Of a DNA stretch of 64,000 bases, positions 1 through 6,725 are shown in pieces. The translations under genes were made by a program, and so were the position numbers. The stretch's first letter is position 1. Every line of letters starts with the position of its first letter. Source of the DNA: UBA6109 sp964506465 (GTDB taxonomy: Bacteria; Desulfobacterota; Syntrophia; Syntrophales; UBA6109); NCBI GenBank assembly GCA_964506465.1, contig CAZDLM010000008.1:1-64000 (forward strand), in the 5' to 3' direction. Under the pieces are notes generated by a model. It saw nothing but the letters and a program-made list of their open reading frames with translations, searched no databases and was not told the origin of the DNA.

Positions 1-354
1 TCGGGTCCTGCCCGTTACTCTAACATACTTTGTCCAACGTCAGGGGTGCAGTCCAAACTATCCTCAATCGGCTATCTATCCCTTCCCGAGAGCGACACAG
101 AACCGATGCTTATTCTCTCATACGAGTGCGATGCTCAGGCTGTCGAAGAACCGGTCTCATTCCAGAAAACGAGGCCCCATTTTGGTGGCGCAAGATGGTG
201 GTTCCTCTGCCCGAAGTGCCGAAGGCGAGTGGGGAAGCTCTACCTGCCACGCAGGAAACGCTATTTTGCTTGTAGGCATTGCTATCGGCTGTCTTATAGA
301 AGTAGCCAGAAAAGCCACATATTGAGAAGCCTTTGCACTTTCGTTTCATTGTAG
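1..354 (+). CDS. zinc-ribbon protein, 5' end outside window
   Basis: The frame is open from the first base of the window to a TAG at 352-354, so the true start may lie to the left; a GTG at 46 is the only conventional start seen inside. The visible protein has the pattern FGG-x-RWWF-CPKC-RRRV-x-LYLP followed by FACRHCYRLSYRS. That is two CxxC knuckles forming a zinc ribbon, typical of a family of about 150-200 residue proteins found on proteobacterial islands. The reading stops soon after the second knuckle, so the C-terminus looks shortened. Function is unknown; nucleic-acid binding is a guess from the zinc ribbon. Confidence 0.55.
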   Translation, partial: SGPARYSNILCPTSGVQSKLSSIGYLSLPESDTEPMLILSYECDAQAVEEPVSFQKTRPHFGGARWWFLCPKCRRRVGKLYLPRRKRYFACRHCYRLSYRSSQKSHILRSLCTFVSL

Positions 355-355
355 A

Positions 356-598
356 TTATCTAATGTGTCCACAACTCTTAACTATTAAAATAAGGATCAA
401 AAGTGTAAATGCAAACTTCGCCAAGTCCCATACGTTGATGAAAAAAGCTACAATTGCTGTCATTACAGCAGCAGCCAGTCCATTCTCTCCATAATTCTCA
501 ATAATCGCTATAATAGCGATAAACAGTCTCCAAATAACAACGCAGGCAATGTATAGGAGTGACCCCCAAAGTAATATCTTCCAAATCATTAATAGCAC
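356..598 (-). CDS. small two-span membrane protein
   Basis: An 80-residue protein dominated by hydrophobic stretches: residues 5-33 (IWKILLWGSLLYIACVVIW and on) and about 48-73, joined by a short polar linker. It lies 9 bp downstream of the zinc-ribbon gene at 608-1243 on the same strand, so the two are probably co-transcribed. No family is recognised. It could be a small inner-membrane accessory protein; the compact size and accessory setting leave the role open. Confidence 0.5.
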   Translation of the reverse strand: MLLMIWKILLWGSLLYIACVVIWRLFIAIIAIIENYGENGLAAAVMTAIVAFFINVWDLAKFAFTLLILILIVKSCGHIR

Positions 599-607
599 TC
601 CTTTCGG

Positions 608-1243
608 TTACTTGAACTTCATCTCAGCAACCGCCGAATCTCTTTTCCGGCTGAGGGTACAAATGAGTCCAGCGGCTTGCATCAGTCTCTCTTCGAGTGG
701 CTTTGCCAGTAATTCCTCTACATCCTCGAACATCCCCAACTCCCGCAAAGCCTCTGCTTTCATGATTCGGTCATTGTCTTTCCTCTCGTCGAGAAGGGCC
801 AGGAGCGAGCGGAGATTTTCCGTCTCGATGTTAGTCATTGTCGTAGCATGCTGGACTCCGCGGCGGGTATCATTGCCCGCCCACCATATTCGAAGTCTCA
901 CGTAACGTTCCTTCTTATTCTCCAGAATACCTGAGGACAAAAAGGCCGCGTACTCAGCAAGCGTCGGTTCAAGCGTCGACCATGGGTCTTCGAACCATTT
1001 TGCGGTTTCACCTCTTGCCCCCCACAGTTCGATTTCCCCGATTTTTTTTAGTTCATCAATCCAGACGAGAGCATGGCAGTGCGGACATTTGACCAGCCAC
1101 AGTTGGTCAGGAAGCATGGGAGCCTGCCGCTTTCCGTCCGTCCAGAAGCGCGCACCGAAGGTATTTCCTGATTCAATGGTGTGCTGTTCAATGTGCTTAC
1201 CGCACGCTGAACACTCACGGATAATCGTCGGTCCTGGCAGCAT
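608..1243 (-). CDS. zinc-ribbon hypothetical protein
   Basis: A 211-residue soluble protein. It begins with a split zinc ribbon: CSACGKH near residues 11-17 and CPHCHAL near 53-59, separated by a segment rich in aromatic residues (GARFWTDGK, LPDQLWLVK). The C-terminal half is helical and charged, with LLALLDERKDNDRIMKAEALRELG-like repeats. The arrangement resembles a widespread uncharacterised bacterial family that begins with the same MLPGPTIIR-type N-terminus. The start ATG lies about 150 bp from the next gene upstream. A small membrane-protein gene follows 9 bp downstream. No function can be assigned. Confidence 0.65.
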   Translation of the reverse strand: MLPGPTIIRECSACGKHIEQHTIESGNTFGARFWTDGKRQAPMLPDQLWLVKCPHCHALVWIDELKKIGEIELWGARGETAKWFEDPWSTLEPTLAEYAAFLSSGILENKKERYVRLRIWWAGNDTRRGVQHATTMTNIETENLRSLLALLDERKDNDRIMKAEALRELGMFEDVEELLAKPLEERLMQAAGLICTLSRKRDSAVAEMKFK

Positions 1244-1392
1244 CTTCCGATTCCTTACTCCTGCCGAACGAGAAACGCGCCCGGAACTGGCAGACGGCTC
1301 GCTATTGGGTGGAACGACGGGTTAGCAAATTTTTCATTTGTCCCTCAATTATAAATATGCATTTGGATGATGTGCTTTGCAGTTTCTCTACT

Positions 1393-1824
1393 TTACATAA
1401 GATCGATCAAGTTTGGTATCTCATTAACCGTTTTAAATTGTCTTTCAATCATTCTTCGTAAACCAATCTTCGATGTTGCATTTTTGATATCATACTTATA
1501 GACATCTAATATCAAGTTTAATAGAAATTCATACTCTGATTTATTGTCAATTTGACGCAATCCTTTAACAAGCCCAGGTAAACATTTAATAAGCGGCAAC
1601 ATCATCTCCGCTTCATTAAGATATTTCCCTATCCCGGTGAAAATATTTTCTTCCTTGCTAACCATTGCTGGAAGCGGGTGAGTTTTCAAATCAAGAAATA
1701 GAGAGTGAAATTTGTAGTAATAATTTGCTACTGTGTTCGCTAATTCGTAGGGAAGATCAGACATTGATCCAATATCAGTCTGGATGGATTTCTTACACAG
1801 ATTTAAAACTTTTTCATTAATCAT
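1393..1824 (-). CDS. hypothetical protein
   Basis: A 143-residue predicted helical, soluble protein with AT-rich codons and no family signature that I recognise. Its ATG overlaps the TGA of the DUF2628-like gene upstream (ATGA at 1821-1824), so it is translationally coupled to it. Charged helical segments run through the C-terminal half (KSEYEFLLNLILDVYKYDIK). It belongs to a minus-strand run of four or more AT-rich genes on the putative integrated element. Confidence 0.55.
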   Translation of the reverse strand: MINEKVLNLCKKSIQTDIGSMSDLPYELANTVANYYYKFHSLFLDLKTHPLPAMVSKEENIFTGIGKYLNEAEMMLPLIKCLPGLVKGLRQIDNKSEYEFLLNLILDVYKYDIKNATSKIGLRRMIERQFKTVNEIPNLIDLM

Positions 1825-2204
1825 TGTTGTTTCATATTAGCAATGTTGGCGATAGCTGCATCTGGTGTCGTCGCCTCGCTCGTAGAAACCAACTCGAAAC
1901 CACGTGATTTCAAATTTGCCTCACGCCATTTGTTACCCTTAAACAAAGGAACCAAAGCATAAGCAAGCCATCCCGCCATGATAGCCAAGTACACAACTGC
2001 TTGAGCGCTACCTTCCGGGGACGAATCAGCAACCTTCTCCATGTTTGATAAAACGAATGCGGCAAAAAACCAGAGAACTGCATAACCCCAGAGACGTTTA
2101 GCGAGCATCCAAAACAAGGTGAAGAAGAACGCAGGCCAAGAAACGCCTATTTTTACAGCTTGCAGTCCCTGTACAGGATGTCTATAAACTCGGAATCGTT
2201 TCAT
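1821..2204 (-). CDS. DUF2628-like membrane protein
   Basis: I start it at the ATG preceded by AAGGGGAAC (protein MKRFRVYRHP), not at the longer in-frame start 42 bp upstream. The product is 127 residues. The N-terminus YRHPVQGLQAVKIGVSWPAF, two membrane spans at roughly residues 24-43 and 50-85, and a C-terminal motif NKWREANLKSRGFELV followed by TPDAAIA are typical of DUF2628 proteins. Family function is unknown. It overlaps the downstream gene by 4 bp. This is one of the few genes of the AT-rich block that matches a known family. Confidence 0.7.
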   Translation of the reverse strand: MKRFRVYRHPVQGLQAVKIGVSWPAFFFTLFWMLAKRLWGYAVLWFFAAFVLSNMEKVADSSPEGSAQAVVYLAIMAGWLAYALVPLFKGNKWREANLKSRGFELVSTSEATTPDAAIANIANMKQQ

Positions 2205-2259
2205 AAGTTCCCCTTGCAGTGAACTTATTTTTGAAAGAATAAACATCCATTGTATGTCA

Positions 2260-2616
2260 TCATCTTAGATACTTATCAACGACCTCGCTGATAACATCAG
2301 AAACTAAAAATTGCGTTTGGAGTGGTAATTTCTGTGGGAATCCGTTTGAATCTTGACTTTCAATCATCACGAAGAACTTTATCATATCCTTCAAATCGCT
2401 GTCAGTCCTGGCTAAAATTTCATCGATGCTAAAAGAATTAATTATCCCCATCCTCTTTTCAGCATTCATCCTATTTTCCGCAACGTATCGTAATAAACTT
2501 TCATTAGTAAAAGAGGGGTTTGTTTTCTTCATGTCGGCATAGATTTTTGCCATTGTTTTTGCTATCGCGCCCGGTGATCCTATGCCATGTGTTAGTATCC
2601 ACTTACTGAATCCCAT
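2260..2616 (-). CDS. hypothetical protein, about 118 aa
   Basis: The start chosen is MGFSKWILTHGIGSPG, preceded by a good GAGGAGCG ribosome-binding site. A longer reading from 2712 would overlap the upstream gene and has no such site. The protein is mostly helical, with a basic, positively charged middle part. GIGSPGAIAKTMAKIYADMK resembles short helical segments of proteins that accompany DUF-type membrane proteins. No family is recognised. It lies 20 bp downstream of the gene ending at 2637 and is probably in the same transcript. Confidence 0.5.
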   Translation of the reverse strand: MGFSKWILTHGIGSPGAIAKTMAKIYADMKKTNPSFTNESLLRYVAENRMNAEKRMGIINSFSIDEILARTDSDLKDMIKFFVMIESQDSNGFPQKLPLQTQFLVSDVISEVVDKYLR

Positions 2617-2636
2617 AAAACGCTCCTCAAACAAAC

Positions 2637-3254
2637 TTATTTTACAATAATCGCCAAAGCCGCTAGAAAGCATGTAGGAATTAGAATAAACAGAATAATA
2701 GTGCCTAAACAACCTCCACGCGTAGCCTCTGTTTTGATAATAGGGTTTTCATGCGTAAATTTTTTAACATCTATTTCTGGAGCAAAGTATTTTAAGATTT
2801 TTTCTTGAGTCATTGCTCTCTGAGCAGCGGACATAACTTTAACCATAGGATGTGGAAAGAAAACCTCGGCAATTTCTTCTTCGGCTTTTCTCAATACTTT
2901 TGCGAGCAAACTATTATCAGGATTAGAAGTCGGAAATAAATCTTCCAATTCAATTTTGAACGTCCAATATGCTTTAGCCATATTTAAAAAAGGGCCATTT
3001 GTCAGTCTGTAATTATCTTCAAGGGACTTCCCCATAATTTCTTTGATTCTATTAGTCGATCCAAAAGTATCACCATTAACGACCTTTCTAAAAAAGAAGC
3101 GCATCATCTTTTCTTCAGCATCTTCAAAAAGATCAATTTCTTCTTTGGTGCCTATAGGTTTACGTAAAAGGATTAATTTTTGTTCTGGCAATAATTGTGA
3201 GTTAGCTGATTCATATGCCGCTTCCATCTGAACAGTCCATTGATTGATGTTCAT
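2637..3254 (-). CDS. C-terminally membrane-anchored hypothetical protein
   Basis: 205 residues. Most of the chain is soluble and helical; one hydrophobic segment near residues 182-204 (GTIILFILIPTCFLAALAI) would anchor the C-terminus in the membrane. A GAAAGGAAAT ribosome-binding site precedes the ATG. It is the first gene of the AT-rich minus-strand run and is transcribed away from the XRE regulator at 3431. A promoter-like pair, TTGATT at 3367-3372 and TATTAT at 3345-3350 (minus strand, 16-bp spacing), lies upstream. No function is recognised. Confidence 0.55.
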   Translation of the reverse strand: MNINQWTVQMEAAYESANSQLLPEQKLILLRKPIGTKEEIDLFEDAEEKMMRFFFRKVVNGDTFGSTNRIKEIMGKSLEDNYRLTNGPFLNMAKAYWTFKIELEDLFPTSNPDNSLLAKVLRKAEEEIAEVFFPHPMVKVMSAAQRAMTQEKILKYFAPEIDVKKFTHENPIIKTEATRGGCLGTIILFILIPTCFLAALAIIVK

Positions 3255-3343
3255 GATTTCCTTTCAGTTGCGAATGAAAGTTTGCTTAATTCGATCAGTT
3301 CAAACGGAATGTCTTGTAACCACCTATTAATGGATACACTTGG

Positions 3344-3383
3344 AATAATACCATAAATATACGTCTAATCAAGAAATAATACC
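3344..3383. promoter_or_regulatory. direct repeats in divergent promoter, possible XRE operator
   Basis: The 9-mer AATAATACC occurs at 3344-3352 and again at 3375-3383, a 31-bp spacing close to three helical turns. The left copy overlaps the putative -10 box (TATTAT on the minus strand) of the gene starting at 3254. The right copy lies just beyond the -35 box. The XRE gene starts 48 bp to the right. This layout fits repressor sites between divergent genes, but the match to the adjacent XRE protein is inference. Confidence 0.35.
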
Positions 3384-3430
3384 GTTTATAGTGGGTTTAT
3401 GCATCTCAAAAGACCATCTATATTAAAAAG

Positions 3431-3778
3431 ATGCAAAAATCCAAATCAAACGAAAAGGCTCTTTTAGGGCGACGAATCCGCACATTAAGGAACGCCAAAG
3501 GATGGACCCAGCAGGAACTTGGAAGACGGGCAGACACCAACTATAAGTTTATCGGTGAAATTGAACGGGGGCTGCAAAATCCATCGTTTGGAGTCCTTGT
3601 CAAGATTGCCGCATCCCTACAGGTGGAGTTACCTGAACTATTTCGATTTGAGCACGGCATTTTAGACCGAAAAGATCTTGAAAGCCGAATAGCTCAGATT
3701 CTCAAAGCCGTACCCGACGATGACCTACGTCGAATTCTTTTGCTTCTAAGGGTTCTTTATCCAATTTCTTTGACATAA
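3431..3778 (+). CDS. XRE-family transcriptional regulator
   Basis: A 115-residue protein with an HTH_XRE (Cro/C1 type) domain over residues 12-67. The helices read LGRRIRTLRNAKGWTQQEL, RRADTNYKFIGEIERGLQ and PSFGVLVKIAASLQVELPELF. The short C-terminal tail (LESRIAQILKAVPDDDLRRILLLLRVLYP) may mediate dimerisation. It is divergent from the AT-rich gene run. A TATATT box at 3419-3424 would put the transcript start almost on the ATG, so the mRNA may be leaderless. It probably controls the divergent accessory genes or the element it sits on. Confidence 0.8.
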   Translation: MQKSKSNEKALLGRRIRTLRNAKGWTQQELGRRADTNYKFIGEIERGLQNPSFGVLVKIAASLQVELPELFRFEHGILDRKDLESRIAQILKAVPDDDLRRILLLLRVLYPISLT

Positions 3779-3889
3779 ACCGTGGTACTTTGGGTGGTCC
3801 TTTGCCCCTTAAATAAGGATCAAAGACCAAATAGGCAAATATTAACGATCAATATTATTGAGTTTTCGGCACATCGAAGATGTGCCAGC

Positions 3890-3935
3890 GCCTTTCACGC
3901 CGGTAACTCGGGTTCGAGTCCCGGTGGGGACGCCA
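3890..3935 (+). pseudogene. tRNA-Glu (UUC) 3' fragment, probable att site
   Basis: From the anticodon loop CTTTCAC (3892-3898, anticodon TTC 3894-3896) onward, the sequence follows a bacterial tRNA-Glu. The variable region GTAAC, the T arm GGGTTCGAGTCCC, acceptor strand TGGGGAC, discriminator G and CCA all align. The 5' half is missing: the bases before 3889 do not pair with the 3' side of the anticodon stem, and no GTCCCCA acceptor strand is found upstream. A terminator hairpin follows directly. I read this as the attachment-site duplicate left by integration of an element. Confidence 0.75.
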
Positions 3936-3942
3936 ATAACAA

Positions 3943-3981
3943 AAACAGGGGGTTAGGTAATATTACCGACCCCCTGTTTTG
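3943..3981 (+). terminator. rho-independent terminator after tRNA fragment
   Basis: The stem AACAGGGGGT pairs with ACCCCCTGTT, and an inner GGTAATATTACC palindrome extends the helix. A short T-run follows (TTTTG). It lies 8 bp after the CCA of the tRNA-Glu fragment and is probably the native terminator of the chromosomal tRNA gene. Confidence 0.75.
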
Positions 3982-4530
3982 TCTCATCAGAAAAACTTTC
4001 CAACCATATTTCCAACCTCCGCAGATGAAAAAGAGAGTCAACCTTCTCGCGGTCGGTCCTCAAGATCCTGTTGCTCTTTCCCCCTATCGACCACCAAACA
4101 TGGAGCGCCTTGCTCTAAGACATCCATCGGAGTATCAATTACTGCGTTCTAGTGATTCAAAACATGGGGGCTCAGTCATCCACCCCCCCACCACCCCACC
4201 CTTCTTCGGCCTTTGGAGTCCCCCTACCGCTCATTTCTTCCGTTCGCGTGCATGAGGCTTTTTTATCGGTATTTTATCCGTGCATGTTACGTAATTTAAT
4301 TATCTGGGCAGAGGTTACAAATACTAATGTTCTGGACGACTGGTCGAGACAGATCACGGAATACGGGGTGAAAGGCACAAATTGCTGGAACCGTATTTCC
4401 GCCGGTCCAAGGGCGGCACTCCTTCCTGAAAGCAATAAGGTGAATTATTTCATCAAGCTGATAGATTTCGAATGGAAGTCGTGATATTTATTCCAATACA
4501 TGAAGAGTGCTTGAATGCATTTCATTCTGA
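3982..4530. other. stretch with no recognisable gene
   Basis: About 550 bp between the tRNA terminator and the DUF723-type fragment. Short readings exist, but none has a family signature, a ribosome-binding site or convincing codon use. A C-rich run occurs near 4183-4199. Nothing functional is recognised. Confidence 0.4.
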
Positions 4531-4821
4531 GTGAATAACAGTACCGGGGACAAAGTGTCTAGGCGATCGAATGTTGAGGAATTTGTCAGTCGGGCGCAAT
4601 GTCTGCATGGCCAGAAGTATGACTACTCTAGGGTCGCTTATCGCAACAATTACACGCCTATACTAATCGTATGCAAACAGCACGGTGCATTTGAGCAGAA
4701 ACCAACTGTTCACTTGCGGGGATCAGGGTGTCCTGTGTGCGCCGAGAACAAACGGACAATGTCCCGGACAGAATTCCTTCAGAAGGCGCATGAGGGGCTA
4801 CATACAGGGGATGCGTTTTGA
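4531..4821 (+). CDS. DUF723-like zinc-knuckle protein, probable fragment
   Basis: A 96-residue protein from a GTG start. It carries one copy of a repeat in the form EFVSRAQCLHGQKYDYSRV, then YTPILIVCKQHGAFEQKPTVHL and GSGCPVCAENK, with cysteines and a histidine suited to bind zinc. Longer homologues repeat this unit and are often linked to nuclease or phage-related functions. Here the reading ends shortly after the second unit begins (SRTEFLQKAHEGLHTG), so the gene looks truncated. It overlaps the next gene by 11 bp. Confidence 0.5.
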   Translation: MNNSTGDKVSRRSNVEEFVSRAQCLHGQKYDYSRVAYRNNYTPILIVCKQHGAFEQKPTVHLRGSGCPVCAENKRTMSRTEFLQKAHEGLHTGDAF

Positions 4822-5194
4822 TTCTGCCCGGGCGCGTTATAGCCTGAACGACCTCGTGAATGCGATCGTGGTTGTGGTTTTTTTCATTTACCTCTTGGAC
4901 AGGCTTAGGTTCAATAGCTGGGAAAAATCGAGAAGTATCGAACAGCAGAACGAGGTGCTCAAATCGGACAAGGCGAAGATCGACGAACTATTGCACGGCA
5001 TCCGGGCGGCCGCATTGGCCCTTTCGCTCCGCGAGGGGATCGTCCCGCCGGTCGTCGGCCTGCAGGAGCCCCTGTGCGCCCTGCCGTCCGTGATCGGCGC
5101 CTCCGCCCGCAGATCCGTTAACCGGGCGCCCCTGAGCGGTATCTCCTTCGGCGGCGCCTGCGCCTGCCTCGTCCTGGATAAGAGGGTCCCATGA
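4811..5194 (+). CDS. single-span membrane protein with coiled-coil stretch
   Basis: About 127 residues from the ATG at 4811 (MRFDSARARYSL). One membrane span near residues 15-31 (LVNAIVVVVFFIYLLDRL) is followed by a charged, probably coiled-coil segment (EKSRSIEQQNEVLKSDKAKIDELLHGI). The tail is less regular. Its stop overlaps the ATG of the glycosyltransferase (5191-5194), so the two are translationally coupled. The upstream half of the reading frame overlaps the DUF723-type fragment, so the exact start is uncertain. Function is unknown. Confidence 0.45.
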   Translation: MRFDSARARYSLNDLVNAIVVVVFFIYLLDRLRFNSWEKSRSIEQQNEVLKSDKAKIDELLHGIRAAALALSLREGIVPPVVGLQEPLCALPSVIGASARRSVNRAPLSGISFGGACACLVLDKRVP

Positions 5195-5904
5195 AAGAAG
5201 AAGCGAACGGCTGGGATTTCTTCGATCGTCTCTACTGCATCTCTCTGCGGGACCGTGAAGACCGCCGCCGGTCGGCGCTCGCTGAATTTTCGAAAGTGGG
5301 ATTGGCCGATCGGGTCGAGTTCGTGCTCGGCGAACGTCATCCGACCAACAACGAACAGGGAATCTATGAATCCCACATGCTGTGCCTGCAAAAAGGGCTG
5401 GAGGCCGGGGCGGGCAATATCGTCGTTTTCGAAGACGATGTCGAATTCGACCGCTTCGATCCGGAACGATTAAGACGCTGCACTGAATTTCTGAAACAAC
5501 ATCCAAAATGGAAGGTTTTTCTTCTGGGCTCCTTGATTCGCTCCAGCCGTAAAACGGCCCATCCGTTCTTGCAGAAGGTTCGTTACCAGAGTCTCACCCA
5601 TGCCTATGTCTTGAACCGGCATTACGCGGAGACCTTGGCCTATGAGCCCTGGCAGGGTATTGTGAACGACACCCTCTTCCGGCCGCTGATGGATGAGGTG
5701 TATGCCCTTTATCCCATGTGCGCATTTCAAAAAAACTTGACCACGGACAACTACAAGTATCCCAAACTTGCATTCATCCGACGCCTGCTGGGCGGGCTGA
5801 AGACCATACAAAAGGTCAACGAATTCTACCATCGGCACACATGGGGCATCTATATCGCGCAGCTCATCGTTATTCTCCTGGCCCTGATCGTTTTCTTCTA
5901 TTGA
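5191..5904 (+). CDS. glycosyltransferase family 25 (LPS-type)
   Basis: 237 residues. The N-terminal FFDRLYCISLRDREDRRRSAL and the acidic motif NIVVFEDDVEFDRF (around residues 77-90) are the hallmarks of GT25 enzymes, which transfer sugars such as galactose in lipooligosaccharide synthesis; the ExD-type acidic cluster binds metal and nucleotide sugar. A late motif (LTHAYVLNRHYAETL) is also typical. A C-terminal hydrophobic segment (residues 216-236, IYIAQLIVILLALIVFFY) would tether it to the membrane. It starts with a 4-bp overlap with the upstream membrane protein. No other cell-envelope sugar genes are nearby, which suggests an accessory surface modification gene. Confidence 0.7.
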   Translation: MKEEANGWDFFDRLYCISLRDREDRRRSALAEFSKVGLADRVEFVLGERHPTNNEQGIYESHMLCLQKGLEAGAGNIVVFEDDVEFDRFDPERLRRCTEFLKQHPKWKVFLLGSLIRSSRKTAHPFLQKVRYQSLTHAYVLNRHYAETLAYEPWQGIVNDTLFRPLMDEVYALYPMCAFQKNLTTDNYKYPKLAFIRRLLGGLKTIQKVNEFYHRHTWGIYIAQLIVILLALIVFFY

Positions 5905-6313
5905 CGGGATAATCGCTCCATCCGTTTTACTAATAACAAATGCCGCGCTCATTAAACTTGCCAAGGCTCTGGGACGTTCCTCAGATCAGGACATTGACGA
6001 TCTCTTATCGCGATTAACCTTCAAGCTTCCATATCCCAAAAAGAAAAAGCTACCCGCAATCAGCCAACTTCAGGGGGTTGATTTAGCCTCATTAGATGTA
6101 AAGAAGGTTGAAGAGATTCTTCAAAATCCAACATTGACAAAGAACGATATCGTTAGATTGGGGTCCGAGCGTTTTGCGATATCAAAGTCTAAACTTATGC
6201 GTCAAAAGCGCGAAGTGGCTATCGACGAAATAAGAGCCTCCCTTAGAAATACGGAAGCTCTGGACATCATCTCTCAAGAGGCAAGGCGGGAGGGGGAGCG
6301 TCGTACCTCCTAA
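5899..6313 (+). pseudogene. gene remnant without start codon
   Basis: A frame with good coding character runs without stop from the end of the glycosyltransferase to a TAA at 6311-6313. It reads through NAALIKLAKALGRSSDQDID, FKLPYPKKKKLPAISQLQGV and an acidic-basic helical tail ending EARREGERRTS. No ATG, GTG or TTG suits its 5' end, so it looks like the 3' part of a gene whose beginning was replaced. I do not recognise the family. Confidence 0.35.
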
Positions 6314-6725
6314 GAAAGAACAAGAATAAAATCATACTGACTGGGCACTAATGAACTGTATCAACTAGGCATTCGTGCCCCGCGTTTATTTTCTTAATAA
6401 TGCGACATGCATCGCATTTTCATCGTCCATAAGCCCTCAATAACAAATACGAGTCCACCCCGTGGTGAATCTGGCTAGGGCATCGGGTTGAAACATGCAT
6501 ACGGGCAAAGCGGATTCTTCGGGATGATCGCGCCGCCGGAAACCTTTTACTGCTGGATTTCAAATGGGAACGGTGATAGACGTACCATCAAAATAGAAAA
6601 CGCAGTTGAATGATCCATCCCGTATCAACTTACTGGAAGGGAACATGGACTGACTTACGGAACCCCGTTTCTCATGCAAAGAGACGGGGGTTTTTATTCC
6701 CCTCTATCAGGCATGATGGAATGTA
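6314..6725. other. intergenic stretch
   Basis: About 410 bp between the remnant and the HEPN-like gene. No reading frame is convincing. It contains one clear terminator (6661-6697). Whatever transcript that terminator ends is not identified. Confidence 0.4.
6661..6697 (+). terminator. rho-independent terminator
   Basis: The arm ACCCCGTTTCTC pairs with GAGACGGGGG across a short ATGCAAA loop with one bulge, followed by TTTTTATT. The T-run shows plus-strand orientation. It isolates the HEPN-like gene (6726) from upstream transcription. Confidence 0.7.

Larger units (their letters stand above)
1..3935. mobile_element. distal end of putative tRNA-Glu-integrated element
   Basis: Accessory genes of low GC content lie to the left of a truncated 3' half of tRNA-Glu. 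Elements that enter the 3' end of a tRNA gene leave an intact tRNA at one end and a copy of its 3' part at the other. The orientation here puts the element to the left, with an intact tRNA-Glu and probably an integrase beyond the left edge. No integrase is visible in the window, so the extent and nature of the element are inferred. Confidence 0.4.

Noticed and set aside
3782..4255. Long reading frame across the tRNA fragment and its terminator
   Set aside because: It runs through the tRNA-Glu remains and the terminator hairpin and has no family signature, so it is chance.
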